Source: Nocardia suismassiliense
Lineage (GTDB): Bacteria; Actinomycetota; Actinomycetes; Mycobacteriales; Mycobacteriaceae
NCBI RefSeq assembly: GCF_900269665.1
Contig: NZ_LT985361.1
Span: 4,985,381-5,049,380, forward strand
Length of the DNA: 64,000 bases
Reading direction: 5' to 3'
Part shown: one piece after another, positions 16,497 through 24,726 of the stretch
Layout of the letters: each line of letters starts with the position of its first letter
How positions within the stretch are numbered: the first letter of the stretch is position 1
Position numbers and translations under genes: made by a program
The notes under the pieces: model-generated
Told to the model about the DNA's origin: nothing
The model's database searches: none
The model's input: only the letters and a program-made list of their open reading frames with translations

Positions 16497-17420
16497 ATGA
16501 GCTTTTTCCGAAGTGCGAACAGGTATCGGCGCCGCGATCGGGTGGGCACGGTGCGCAGCGGCCGGCGGTCCGGGTGGGGCCGATCGAACTGGGGCCGGCG
16601 TTCCGGCTACGGGCGGCGCAGCAGGTCCACGAGTTCGGGCGGGTTGGAGACGGCGGCCCGCTTCGGGTTCATCGCGCGCGGCATCGCCTACATCACCATC
16701 GGCCTCATCGGATTCATGTTGGCGATCGGCACGGCCGAGCACGAGCCGGACGGCGGTGGGGCACTCGCCGCGATCGCGACCAAACCGTTCGGGTATCTGC
16801 TGCTGTGGGTTCTGGTGTTCGGTTTCGCCGCCCTCGTCATCTGGCGGATAACTCAGGTCGCCGGCGCGCGGCGGACGTACTCCGGCGGGCACCGCTTCTA
16901 TGCCGTGGTCTCCGGAATCGTCTACGCCCTGGCGTTTTTGGGCACCTTCCGCTACGTGGTGCACGGCCGCACGCCCAAGCCGAGCGACGCCATCGCCCGC
17001 GATCTCACCGCCCGCATCCTGAGCTGGGACGGCGGCACGGTGGTGGTGTTGCTGATCGGACTGGCCATCATCGCGTTCGGCATCTGGCAGACGGCCCGCG
17101 GCCTGACCCTCGAGTTCGTGGACGACCTGCGCATGGGCTGGATGACGCGCGGTTCGCGCGAGGCGGCGGTCTGGCTCGGCCGCATCGGCTACCTCGCGCG
17201 GGGCGCGATCGTCGTCAGTATCGGCCTCGCCGCGGTGGTGGCCGCGCTGAACTACGACCCGGCCGAGGCCAAGGGTATCGACGCGGTACTGCGCGATTTC
17301 GTCGGAAAACCCTTCGGCCCATGGCTTCTCATCCTGATTTCGCTGGGCCTGATCGCGTTCGGCGTGCTGTCCTTCCTGGAGGCCAAATACCGCAGGACCT
17401 ACGGCGGCGTACCGGTCTGA
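16497..17420 (+). CDS. DUF1206 integral membrane protein
   Basis: 307 residues. A basic, Arg/Ser/Gly-rich cytoplasmic N-terminus of ~45 residues is followed by six hydrophobic helices arranged as three two-helix repeats; each repeat starts with an aromatic-Gly-Tyr/Phe-Ile-Ala-Arg-Gly motif (FGFIARGIAYI, FYAVVSGIVYA and IGYLARGAIVV), the hallmark of DUF1206. Function unknown; widespread in actinobacteria and often linked with stress-type genes. A GAGATGAGG stretch before the ATG serves as ribosome site. Confidence 0.88.
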   Translation: MSFFRSANRYRRRDRVGTVRSGRRSGWGRSNWGRRSGYGRRSRSTSSGGLETAARFGFIARGIAYITIGLIGFMLAIGTAEHEPDGGGALAAIATKPFGYLLLWVLVFGFAALVIWRITQVAGARRTYSGGHRFYAVVSGIVYALAFLGTFRYVVHGRTPKPSDAIARDLTARILSWDGGTVVVLLIGLAIIAFGIWQTARGLTLEFVDDLRMGWMTRGSREAAVWLGRIGYLARGAIVVSIGLAAVVAALNYDPAEAKGIDAVLRDFVGKPFGPWLLILISLGLIAFGVLSFLEAKYRRTYGGVPV

Positions 17421-17589
17421 TCTCCCCAGTTGCGCGTCGGTGCACGTCAGGCATTGGGGCGCAGTCGGTTTCGGGTGCCGAGGCGGCGGGGATCGTATCG
17501 TGAATCTGCCCGCGGTGGCGCGTTTTCCGCCGGGGCAGCTGGATCGTCCCTGAAACACCGTGCCAACAGCACACAGTAGGAGTACGAAA

Positions 17590-18129
17590 ATGGTACGACG
17601 ACGCATCCGAACCATGTCCATGCTGGCTGCGGCAGCCCCGCTCGCGGCGGCGCTCGCCGTGCTGCCCGCGGCACCCGCGCAGGCCGCCGACGGCGACCTG
17701 AGTTGTTCGGCGACTTTGAATCTCACCCTCGAACCGCCGCTGCGGGCCGGCGGCAGCGCGAAAGTGTCGATCACCGGCGACCTGACCAACTGCACGTCCC
17801 GCAACGGCAAGTACACCGCGCTCCGGTCCGGCAAGCTGACCGCCGCCGGTGATGCTACGGCCACCGCCGGGGGCTTCAATCCGTGCGGATTGCTGGTCAC
17901 CGCCAAGGGAAATGGCACGATCGCCTGGGTGTCGGGGGGCGACAGCTCCCTCGACTGGCGGATCAGCCCGGACCCCATCACCGGGATCGCGTTCAGCGCC
18001 AACGTCACCGCCGGTCAACTGAACGGTGATGCCATCACGGTGGCGGCGCGTAGTGCGCAACCCAACCAGGGCTGCCGCACCAACGGATTGTCGACCCTCG
18101 CCGTCACCGCTCAGGTGAGCTTCGCCTGA
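17590..18129 (+). CDS. Secreted protein of unknown function (179 aa)
   Basis: ATG at 17590 has AGGAG seven bases upstream and is preferred over an in-frame ATG at 17560. A twin-basic (RRR) signal peptide ends at APAQA-AD. The mature ~145 residues contain four cysteines (LSCSATLN, LTNCTSRNG, FNPCGLL, QGCRTNG) and alternate beta-type stretches, suggesting a small disulfide-bonded beta-sandwich. Similar secreted proteins are frequent in Nocardia and Mycobacterium; no activity is known. A strong hairpin follows nine bases after the stop. Confidence 0.75.
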   Translation: MVRRRIRTMSMLAAAAPLAAALAVLPAAPAQAADGDLSCSATLNLTLEPPLRAGGSAKVSITGDLTNCTSRNGKYTALRSGKLTAAGDATATAGGFNPCGLLVTAKGNGTIAWVSGGDSSLDWRISPDPITGIAFSANVTAGQLNGDAITVAARSAQPNQGCRTNGLSTLAVTAQVSFA

Positions 18130-18137
18130 CCTCTGAA

Positions 18138-18170
18138 TGACCGGCGCGGCACCAGTTTCCGCGCCGGTCA
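18138..18170 (+). terminator. Stem-loop terminator after the secreted protein gene
   Basis: Arms TGACCGGCGCGG (18138-18149) and CCGCGCCGGTCA (18159-18170) pair perfectly over 12 bp with a nine-base loop, nine bases after the stop codon. No U-tract follows, as usual for actinobacterial terminators. Confidence 0.8.
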
Positions 18171-18454
18171 CCAGGCGGCGTAACCCATCGTCGACACTCG
18201 GCGCTGCGCCATGCCTCGACTCCGGTGATCAATGGAAAGGGGTTACGCCCGCGGCAACTAGTCATAATGCGCAGAATCTTTTGCGCCATTACGGATTACA
18301 AGCACTTCTCATCGAATTCCCCAGTTGGTCAGCAGGTGGAGATGGCCACTCCGATGTGATTCGCTGTGTAGCGAAATGCCCCGGCCGAGGACGCGGAGGG
18401 ATATCGGCGTTTGCTCGAAACAATCCTCGTGCCCGACACATTGGAGTTCGCTTT
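18171..18454 (+). promoter_or_regulatory. Leader/promoter region of the M1 peptidase gene
   Basis: 284 bases, visibly richer in A and T than the flanking genes. GCGTAACCC (18178-18186) can pair with GGGTTACGC (18240-18248), enclosing 53 bases, and further on AATGCGCA and TGCGCCATT can pair with one bulge around 18270-18295. The open frame through this stretch (from 18137) has no coding look and no ribosome site. A structured leader RNA is possible, but no known class fits. Confidence 0.35.
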
Positions 18455-19993
18455 ATGAGACGTTATCCCTTGGTGCATACTGCCACGGCCCGAGCGGTTC
18501 CGCTGCTGGTGGTCGCAGCGCTCGCGGCCAGCATGGGAACCGCATCCGCGGCGACAGTGCCCGGCATCGGAGATCCCGTTTTCCCTAATATCGGCAGTGC
18601 CGCATACGATGTCTCCAATTACAGTATCGACCTGAAGTTCGAGCCGTCCTCGGGCCGTTTGTCCGGCACGACAACGATCACCGCGAAAGCCAAGCAGGAT
18701 TTGAAAGCCGGCACCGCTATCGGTTTCGACTTCCTCTTGCAGACCCAGTCGGTGCTCGTCGAGAACAAGCCCGCCAAATACAATCTCGGCAAGGACAAGC
18801 TAGCCGTGACCGTGCCGGTGAACCTGCCGACCGGCACCGAGTTCACCACCGTCGTGGCGTACAACGACATCCCGTCGCGCGTGCAGAATCAGGCGGGCGC
18901 CCGGAACTGGGTCGAGAACGCCAACGGCGCACTGATCTCCAACGAGCCGTTCTCGGCCGAGTGGTGGTACCCGAGCAACGACCACCCGACCGACAAGGCG
19001 ACCTACGCGGTGTCGGTGCTCGCACCGGCCGACATGGACGTGTTCTCCAACGGCGTGGAAACCAGTGTCACCCAGAACATTCCGGGCTGGAAGCGGCACA
19101 ACTGGCTCAGCAAGCACCCGCAGATGACCTACGCCACCTTCCTTGCGGTCGGCAAGTACGAGCGCGGCGGCCAGAACAGCGGCACCCCGGCCAGGCCGAA
19201 CCTCACCGCGTACTCGACCGACCTCAACCCGACGATCCGTGCCAACGCCAAGGCCAGCATCGAGCGCACACCGGAGATCACCGACTGGCTCGCCAGCGCG
19301 CTCACGCCGTACCCGTTCGAGTCCACCGGCGGCCTGGTGGACGCGAAGATGGGTGGCTTCGCCCTGGAAACCCAGACGATGCCGACCTACACCGACGGAT
19401 TCTTCCGGCGCGGCAAGAATGACTCGGTTGTCGTGCACGAGATGGCCCATCAGTGGTTCGGCGACTCGATCTCCGTGGCCACCTGGAAGGACGGCTGGCT
19501 GAACGAAGGCTGGGCCAGCTACATGGAGTACCTGTGGTCGGAGAAGAACGGCACCGGCACCGCGGCGGAGATCGCCGACTACGCCTACGCCACGTCGACC
19601 AGGATCGATTGGAATGTCGTGCTGACCGATCCCGGGCCCGCCAATGTGCTGCCCGCCGAGTTGTACAGCCGCGGCGCATTGGCCATCCAAGCCTTGCGTA
19701 GCGCGATCAACAACGACGAGGTGTTCTTCCGGTTGGTCCGCGAGTGGCTGACCAAGTACCAGTACAGCAACGCCAAGGTCTCGGACTTCATCGACCTGGC
19801 GAACGCGGTCACCGGCCGCAGCACGAATGCGTTGTTCAAGACCTGGCTGACCGACAAGGGCAAGCCCGCGTACAAGCCGACCGACGCGACCTTCGATTCG
19901 AATTCGAAGCGCGCGCCCCGTTCGGCCACGCCGCCCCCGGCCAAGCCGAAGGTCTATGACGATCTCTTCGCAGTCGTGACCGAAAAGCAGTAA
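18455..19993 (+). CDS. Secreted M1-family metallopeptidase (aminopeptidase N-like)
   Basis: 512 residues from ATG at 18455 (TTGGAG upstream); the frame continues upstream without support. Signal peptide ends near ASA-ATV. The gluzincin core is intact: HEMAHQWFGD (HExxH) followed 18 residues later by the third ligand in NEGWASYMEYLW. The usual GAMEN exopeptidase motif is replaced by GGFALETQ, common in shorter actinobacterial members. It lacks the large C-terminal helical domain of classical PepN and ends with a Pro/Lys-rich tail. Expected to trim peptides outside the cell. Confidence 0.9.
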   Translation: MRRYPLVHTATARAVPLLVVAALAASMGTASAATVPGIGDPVFPNIGSAAYDVSNYSIDLKFEPSSGRLSGTTTITAKAKQDLKAGTAIGFDFLLQTQSVLVENKPAKYNLGKDKLAVTVPVNLPTGTEFTTVVAYNDIPSRVQNQAGARNWVENANGALISNEPFSAEWWYPSNDHPTDKATYAVSVLAPADMDVFSNGVETSVTQNIPGWKRHNWLSKHPQMTYATFLAVGKYERGGQNSGTPARPNLTAYSTDLNPTIRANAKASIERTPEITDWLASALTPYPFESTGGLVDAKMGGFALETQTMPTYTDGFFRRGKNDSVVVHEMAHQWFGDSISVATWKDGWLNEGWASYMEYLWSEKNGTGTAAEIADYAYATSTRIDWNVVLTDPGPANVLPAELYSRGALAIQALRSAINNDEVFFRLVREWLTKYQYSNAKVSDFIDLANAVTGRSTNALFKTWLTDKGKPAYKPTDATFDSNSKRAPRSATPPPAKPKVYDDLFAVVTEKQ

Positions 19994-20003
19994 TCGCACA
20001 CAG

Positions 20004-20035
20004 GAGCCGGGTCCGTGGAAACACGGGCCCGGCTC
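20004..20035. terminator. Bidirectional terminator between M1 peptidase and S1/P1 nuclease genes
   Basis: Arms GAGCCGGGTCCGTG (20004-20017) and CACGGGCCCGGCTC (20022-20035) pair over 14 positions with one G-T wobble and a GAAA tetraloop. It lies between two convergent genes, 10 bases after one stop and 13 before the other. Confidence 0.88.
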
Positions 20036-20048
20036 AGTCGTGCATCGG

Positions 20049-20885
20049 CTAGCCCGCCGAGCCCGTTCCCACCGACGGGTCGAGCACCGCGTTGACCAGA
20101 CGTCCCAGCAACTCCCCCGCGCGGCGCAGGCGAGTCTCGGCTATCGGCAGGAATTGGCGGGTGTACTCGTCACCGATGGTGGGCGAGGCCGGATAGACCC
20201 CCGGAGTTTCCAGGACCCGGCAGCTGTCCTCCGCCCAGCGGATCGGATCGGTATCCGGTTGTGTCGGAGGCAGATCGGGGGCGGGCAGGGCGAGCAGCCG
20301 CTGCAATTCCTCGGCGTCACTCGCATGCCGGGTGTCGAGCATGCGGCTGTCCCACACCGAGTGCAGGTTGGTGCTTCGGCCGAGATACTGCACCTTGACC
20401 TCGTTTCCGCCGCGGTCGCGCGCGAAACCCGCGTGCATCGGCTGATGGATATCGCCGACGACGTGGACGATGAACTTCAGGGCCTGGCCACGGTCGGCGA
20501 CCGGGCGACTCCGGTCGGCGAGCGTGGCAGTCTGCCTGCGCAAAGCCTCGATGACGTTCTGGCCGTTGTTGCCGTTCACCGCCGGGTCGTAAACGCAGCC
20601 GTTCTCGCCGATGTTGACGTAGTGCCACGGCGCCGAAATCTTGCCCAGCTCAGGATCATTGGCGCGCACCTCGTCGGCCCAGTTGGCCACCCCCGCGAGC
20701 GTGGGATCGGGCTCACCCGCCAGCAGGCGGCCGACCTCGTCCCGCGCCGCCGCGGTCAACCGCAGGTCGGCGATCGCCCCGGTGGTGTTGTGCCCCTGCA
20801 CGCCCCAGGCATTGGCGGCGGGTGGAACCGATAGCAAGATCGCGGCCAGCGCGCACGCGCTCGCTACCGCTGCTCTACCGAACAT
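20049..20885 (-). CDS. Secreted S1/P1-type nuclease
   Basis: 278 residues from ATG at 20885, which has GGAAGGA upstream; a frame extending to 20936 is not supported. The signal peptide should be cut at ANA, leaving Trp as first mature residue (WGVQGH). In P1 nuclease the N-terminal Trp itself binds zinc, so this fits precisely. The other zinc ligands are in NWADEVR, HYVNI, HVVGDIHQPMH and NLHSVWDSRM. The enzyme should cleave single-stranded DNA/RNA and 3'-nucleotides outside the cell, a phosphate/nucleotide scavenging role. Confidence 0.9.
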   Translation of the reverse strand: MFGRAAVASACALAAILLSVPPAANAWGVQGHNTTGAIADLRLTAAARDEVGRLLAGEPDPTLAGVANWADEVRANDPELGKISAPWHYVNIGENGCVYDPAVNGNNGQNVIEALRRQTATLADRSRPVADRGQALKFIVHVVGDIHQPMHAGFARDRGGNEVKVQYLGRSTNLHSVWDSRMLDTRHASDAEELQRLLALPAPDLPPTQPDTDPIRWAEDSCRVLETPGVYPASPTIGDEYTRQFLPIAETRLRRAGELLGRLVNAVLDPSVGTGSAG

Positions 20886-21077
20886 CACACGAATCCTTCC
20901 GAGTAGCCTCGGGCAGTTCACCTGCCCGGCACGCACCCGCGCTGCTGCGCACCATGAACCGAGTCACGTTGACTCGCTTGCCGATTCGAGTGTCCGCGAT
21001 GCGACGTATCCGCCGCACCAACTCCGGGCCAACACTTCGCGGCCAACCGCTGTCCCTTACCGCAGAACCGGACAGCC

Positions 21078-21419
21078 CTAGGCCGGATCGGTGGCGCGAT
21101 CGGATGCCACCACTTCGGCACGCAGCAGCTCCATCAACCCGGGGAAGCGCTGCTCCAGTTCGGCCCGGCGCAACTGAGCCATATTGCTGTTGCCCCGGTT
21201 GACCTGCCGGATCAGCCCCGCTTGGCGCAGCGTCCGGAAATGGTGGGTGAGTGTCGCTTTGGACACCGGCAGCTCGAACGAGCTGCAATGACGTTCGGTC
21301 CCGTCCGGCTCGGCGAGCAGGGCCAGCACGACGGCGCGACGATGCCGGTCGGCGAGGGCGGCGAAGATCGCGCCGAGGTCCATCTCCGCCGGGCTGGGCT
21401 GGTCGTCGTGGTCGGGCAC
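21078..21419 (-). CDS. ArsR-like winged-helix transcriptional regulator
   Basis: 113 residues from GTG at 21419, with AAAGGTGA eight bases upstream. DLGAIFAALADRHRRAVVLALL is helix 1-2, SKATLTHHFRTLRQAGLI the recognition helix region and RGNSNMAQLRR the wing. Short single-domain regulator, likely a dimeric repressor. It is divergent from an ABM monooxygenase gene, and a palindrome lies in the shared 63-base gap, so autoregulation plus control of that gene is the simplest reading. Confidence 0.85.
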   Translation of the reverse strand: MPDHDDQPSPAEMDLGAIFAALADRHRRAVVLALLAEPDGTERHCSSFELPVSKATLTHHFRTLRQAGLIRQVNRGNSNMAQLRRAELEQRFPGLMELLRAEVVASDRATDPA

Positions 21420-21436
21420 TGCTCACCTTTCGTATC

Positions 21437-21458
21437 AGGTACGAATTGCATCGTACCT
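21437..21458. promoter_or_regulatory. Operator palindrome in the divergent regulator/monooxygenase promoter
   Basis: Arms AGGTACGA (21437-21444) and TCGTACCT (21451-21458) are exact reverse complements with a six-base spacer. The site fills a third of the 63-base intergenic gap, 17 bases from the regulator start and 24 from the monooxygenase start, so binding would cover both promoters. Confidence 0.75.
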
Positions 21459-21482
21459 CGCGACGCCCTATCGTCCATAGGT

Positions 21483-21824
21483 ATGACTGAGACCGTACCT
21501 ATCCCGGATGTTCCGTTCGCGCTCGTCGGGTTCGCCCGACCCAAACCCGAGCGCGCGGCGGAGTTGCGCGAGCTGCTGCTGTCGTTCGTCGCACCGACCC
21601 GCGAGGAAGCGGGCGCGCTGGAGTACCACTTCCACGAGGACAAGGACGATCCCGGCAGCTTCGTCTTCTACGAGGTGTGGCGATCCGAGGCGGACCTCGA
21701 TCGCCACCTCGAGCTGCCACACATGAAGGAGTTCTGGGAGCACCGCATGGACTACCTCGAGCAAGACCTCGACATCAGGTGGCTGTCGATGCGCAGCGCG
21801 TATCCCCGGCCGATCGACGCCTGA
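21483..21824 (+). CDS. ABM-domain (antibiotic biosynthesis monooxygenase-like) protein
   Basis: 113 residues from ATG at 21483; the frame is open far upstream but reads through the promoter. A dimeric ferredoxin-like ABM fold is indicated by FALVGFARPKPERAAELRELL, the ALEYHFHEDKDDPGSFVFYEVWRS core cut by family-typical Glu-Tyr and His residues, and HLELPHMKEF. Relatives such as YgiN oxidise quinols without cofactor; others are heme or stress proteins. Divergent from its probable repressor, so induction by an electrophile or quinone is plausible but unproved. Confidence 0.85.
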   Translation: MTETVPIPDVPFALVGFARPKPERAAELRELLLSFVAPTREEAGALEYHFHEDKDDPGSFVFYEVWRSEADLDRHLELPHMKEFWEHRMDYLEQDLDIRWLSMRSAYPRPIDA

Positions 21825-22008
21825 ACCGCGGGACTTCGCCTTCGCCGCTGGGCGATTCGCGGCCGTCTCGCAACACCATCTGCATAGGCAGCTGCAAGTG
21901 CGGTTGAAATGACGTTCCAGCGCGATACCATCAAGGGTGGCGCGGTGAAGTTCGTCACGGGAGCAGGCACGGATTCGCCGATGGATTTCGAGAATCGGAG
22001 TAGAGGTC

Positions 22009-22896
22009 ATGGTCGCGGAACCGGTCCGGATCAAGGGTATCGACTCGCGGGTTGCCGAGCGCGGCCCAACGGCGCTCCGCATCGCGGTCGGTGGACAGCT
22101 GCGCAAATTACGCGAGGAATGTGGCATCACTCGCGAGGCGGCGGGCGACCACATTCGTGGCTCGCACGCCAAGATCAGCCGACTCGAACTGGGCCGGACC
22201 GGATACAAGGACCGCGACATCCTCGATCTGCTGACGCTCTACGGCGTCACCGAGGAAGACCAGCGCGAGATGTTCCTGGATCTGGCGCGCAAGGCCAACG
22301 AGCCCGGCTGGTGGCACCGCTACAACGACCTGCTGCCGTCCTGGTTCGAGACCTATCTCGGACTGGAAGGCGCCGCGCAGACGATCCGAACCTTCGAGGG
22401 CCAGCTGGTTCCCGGGTTGTTGCAGACCGAGGACTACACCCACGCCGTCATCGCGGTCGGCCACCAGAATGCCGAGGCTTCCCGGCGCGTCGAGCTGCGC
22501 AAGAAGCGCCAGGAAATTCTCAGCACCGAGCACGGGCCCGCACTGTGGGCAGTGCTGGACGAGGCCGTGCTGCACCGGCCGATCGGCGGCAAGGCAGTGC
22601 TGCGCAAGCAGATCGAACACCTGGTGGCGATGTCGGAAAGCCGGCGGGTGACCATCCAGGTGCTGCCCTACCACGCGGGCGGTCACCCGGCGGCGGGCAG
22701 CTCGTTCACCATGCTGCGCTTCGCCGAAGCCGAACTGCCCGACATCGTCTACCTCGAACAGCTGACCAGCGCGCTCTACCTGGACCGCCGGGAGGATCTG
22801 CACCTCTACCGCGAGGTGATGGATCAGCTCGCCGTGCAAGCCGAAACACCGCAGCGGTCGCGGGAACTGCTGCTGGCCGCCGCCGCCGAGCTGTAG
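22009..22896 (+). CDS. XRE-family regulator with Scr1/DUF5753 domain
   Basis: 295 residues with GGAG eight or so bases before ATG. Residues ~25-85 form a helix-turn-helix (LRKLREECGITREAAGDHI, then SHAKISRLELGRTGY); residues ~100-290 are the DUF5753 ligand-binding-like domain (FEGQLVPGLLQTEDY, VLDEAVLHRPIGG, VTIQVLPYHAGGH). In Streptomyces and Nocardia these proteins usually sit beside a small DUF397 protein as a toxin-antitoxin-like pair. No DUF397 gene is found next to this one, so it is an orphan or acts in trans. Confidence 0.9.
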   Translation: MVAEPVRIKGIDSRVAERGPTALRIAVGGQLRKLREECGITREAAGDHIRGSHAKISRLELGRTGYKDRDILDLLTLYGVTEEDQREMFLDLARKANEPGWWHRYNDLLPSWFETYLGLEGAAQTIRTFEGQLVPGLLQTEDYTHAVIAVGHQNAEASRRVELRKKRQEILSTEHGPALWAVLDEAVLHRPIGGKAVLRKQIEHLVAMSESRRVTIQVLPYHAGGHPAAGSSFTMLRFAEAELPDIVYLEQLTSALYLDRREDLHLYREVMDQLAVQAETPQRSRELLLAAAAEL

Positions 22897-22915
22897 CCGC
22901 GCCGAACGCGATAGG

Positions 22916-23530
22916 TCAGCCGGCTACCCGATCGGCCCACGCCGAGGGCAGTGCGGCACTGGAAACATCGGCGATCTCACCCAGGCGTGATCGCGGAGTC
23001 CCCAAGCGGCTCAACTGAATCAGGCCCTGCGCCACGACGATGATGTTCGCACTGTGCGCCGACAGCACGGCTTCGTCCACCGTGCCGTCGCCGAGACGCA
23101 TTGCGGGAGCGAGCCGTTCGGCGACACCCTCTTCCATCGCCGCGGTGGTCTTGGCCCCGATGGTGGCGACCTCAGGGATCCGGCCGCTGAGCTGGGCGAT
23201 GCTGTTGATCATCAGGCAGCCGCGCCGGTTCGGTTGCGCGGCACAGTCTTCGATGATCGCTTGGAACAGCGCACGTACCGCGGCCCGCGCCGAGCCGGGC
23301 GCCGAGCCGACGACCTCGCGCACGAACCGGGCGCGCCGCTCGCAGTAACGTTCGAACGCGGCGAGGAACAAGCCCTGCTTGTTGCCGTAGGCGGCGTAGA
23401 CGCTGCCATTGCCGACGCCGGTCGCGCGGGAGATGTCCTCAACCGACGTCTCGTCGAAACCTTGCGACCAGAACAGCTCGGTAGCGGCATCGAGCAGGCC
23501 CGATTCGTCGAACTGTCGTGGCCGTCCCAT
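22916..23530 (-). CDS. TetR-family transcriptional regulator
   Basis: 204 residues from ATG at 23530 (the frame is open far upstream through the neighbouring gene's antisense). N-terminal TetR DNA-binding domain: GLLDAATELFWSQGFDETSV and GVGNGSVYAAYGNKQGLF. The C-terminal ligand domain resembles the TetR_C group with a RRGCLMINS motif, typical of regulators that sense small electrophiles or aromatic compounds. Divergent from a GlxA-type AraC gene with a 69-base gap. Confidence 0.9.
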   Translation of the reverse strand: MGRPRQFDESGLLDAATELFWSQGFDETSVEDISRATGVGNGSVYAAYGNKQGLFLAAFERYCERRARFVREVVGSAPGSARAAVRALFQAIIEDCAAQPNRRGCLMINSIAQLSGRIPEVATIGAKTTAAMEEGVAERLAPAMRLGDGTVDEAVLSAHSANIIVVAQGLIQLSRLGTPRSRLGEIADVSSAALPSAWADRVAG

Positions 23531-23553
23531 GGCCTCACCGTACCAACCGTTGT

Positions 23554-23563
23554 GCGATATCGC
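23554..23563. promoter_or_regulatory. Short palindrome in the TetR/AraC divergent promoter
   Basis: GCGATATCGC is a perfect 10-bp palindrome centred in the 69-base gap between the TetR and GlxA-type genes; a candidate half or core of a TetR operator. TGGAG and CTCCA a little downstream form a second short inverted pair. Confidence 0.4.
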
Positions 23564-23599
23564 CCACATCGCTTGTTCTGGAGGCACGGCTCCACAACA

Positions 23600-24622
23600 A
23601 TGGTTGACATGGCCCCCAACTTCGCTGCGCCGCCCCGCCGACGGGTCGGCATTCTGGTCTTCGACGGCGTCAAGATGCTCGACTTCGTCGGTCCGGCAGA
23701 GGTCTTCGTGGAGGCCAACCAGACCGCGCCCGGTTACGAGGTGGTCCTGCTCTCCGCCGACGGCCGGGACGTGCAGACCTCGATCGGCGCGCGGATCGAG
23801 GTCAGCGCCGCGGCCGCCGACGCGGGGCGCTTCGACACCGTGGTGATCCCGGGCAGCGAACTGCCGCCCGCGAAGTTCGTTACCCCTGAACTGATCGCCG
23901 CCGCACGGCACCTGTCCTGGAACACGCGCCGACTCGCCTCGATCTGCAGCGGCGCGTTCGTCGTCGCCGAACTGGGCCTCTACGACGGCAGGCGCGCGAC
24001 CACGCACTGGAAGTTCGCCGCGGATCTGGCGCGCAAGTACCCGGCCATCGCGGTCGACCCCGATGCGATCTTCGTGCGCGACGGGAATCTCTCCAGTTCC
24101 GCGGGCGTCGCGGCCGGCGTCGATCTCGCGCTGGCGCTGGTGGAGGAGGACTACGGCGCCGATGTTGCCCGGCGGGTCGCGCAGTTGCTGGTGGTGTACA
24201 TGCAGCGCGCGGGCGGGCAATCGCAGTTCTCGGCCTCGCTGACCGGACCGGTGCCGCGTAGTCCGCTGGTGCGCAAGGTGGTCGACCTGATCTGTGCGGA
24301 CCCGGCGTTTCCGCACACCGTGCAGACCCTGGCCGCGCACGCCATGGTCAGTGTCCGGCATCTGACGCGGCTGTTCCGCGCCGAGCTCGAACGCTCCCCC
24401 GCCGAGTACGTCGCCTTCATCCGCTTCGGGGTTGCCAGGGACCTGCTGCACGCCGGGCACAGCGTCACCGAGGCCGCGATGAGCGCTGGTTACGGCAGCA
24501 GCGAGGCGCTGCGTCGCGCTTTCGTGGCCAGGCTCGGCATCTCACCGCGCAAGTACCAGCAGCGTTTTCGCTCCACCGGCGCGACCGCCGCGTTCGAGCC
24601 GATGACGGCCGCCGTGTCCTGA
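23600..24622 (+). CDS. GlxA-type transcriptional regulator (DJ-1/PfpI domain + AraC HTH)
   Basis: 340 residues from ATG at 23600 (another ATG at 23609). Residues ~15-190 form a DJ-1/PfpI domain with VGILVFDGVKMLDFVGP and the elbow SICSGAFVVAE, in which the nucleophile-position cysteine is kept; residues ~225-325 are an AraC helix-turn-helix pair (VQTLAAHAMVSVRHLTRLFR, TEAAMSAGYGSSEALRRAF). Members act mostly as activators of adjacent catabolic or detoxification genes. The three alpha/beta-hydrolase genes that follow on the same strand are the natural targets. Confidence 0.9.
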   Translation: MVDMAPNFAAPPRRRVGILVFDGVKMLDFVGPAEVFVEANQTAPGYEVVLLSADGRDVQTSIGARIEVSAAAADAGRFDTVVIPGSELPPAKFVTPELIAAARHLSWNTRRLASICSGAFVVAELGLYDGRRATTHWKFAADLARKYPAIAVDPDAIFVRDGNLSSSAGVAAGVDLALALVEEDYGADVARRVAQLLVVYMQRAGGQSQFSASLTGPVPRSPLVRKVVDLICADPAFPHTVQTLAAHAMVSVRHLTRLFRAELERSPAEYVAFIRFGVARDLLHAGHSVTEAAMSAGYGSSEALRRAFVARLGISPRKYQQRFRSTGATAAFEPMTAAVS

Positions 24623-24726
24623 TCGGGGGCTTTTGCGGCCCGTGTGGCGGGGCGCCGGACGGGTTGCTCAGCGGAAACTGAGTGCGGCACAACGCCATCG
24701 ATCCGAGTGATCGAGAAAGGAACTCC

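Noticed and set aside
16044..18008. 654-codon open frame on the minus strand
   Set aside because: Antisense to the DUF1206 and secreted-protein genes; composition typical of a shadow frame.
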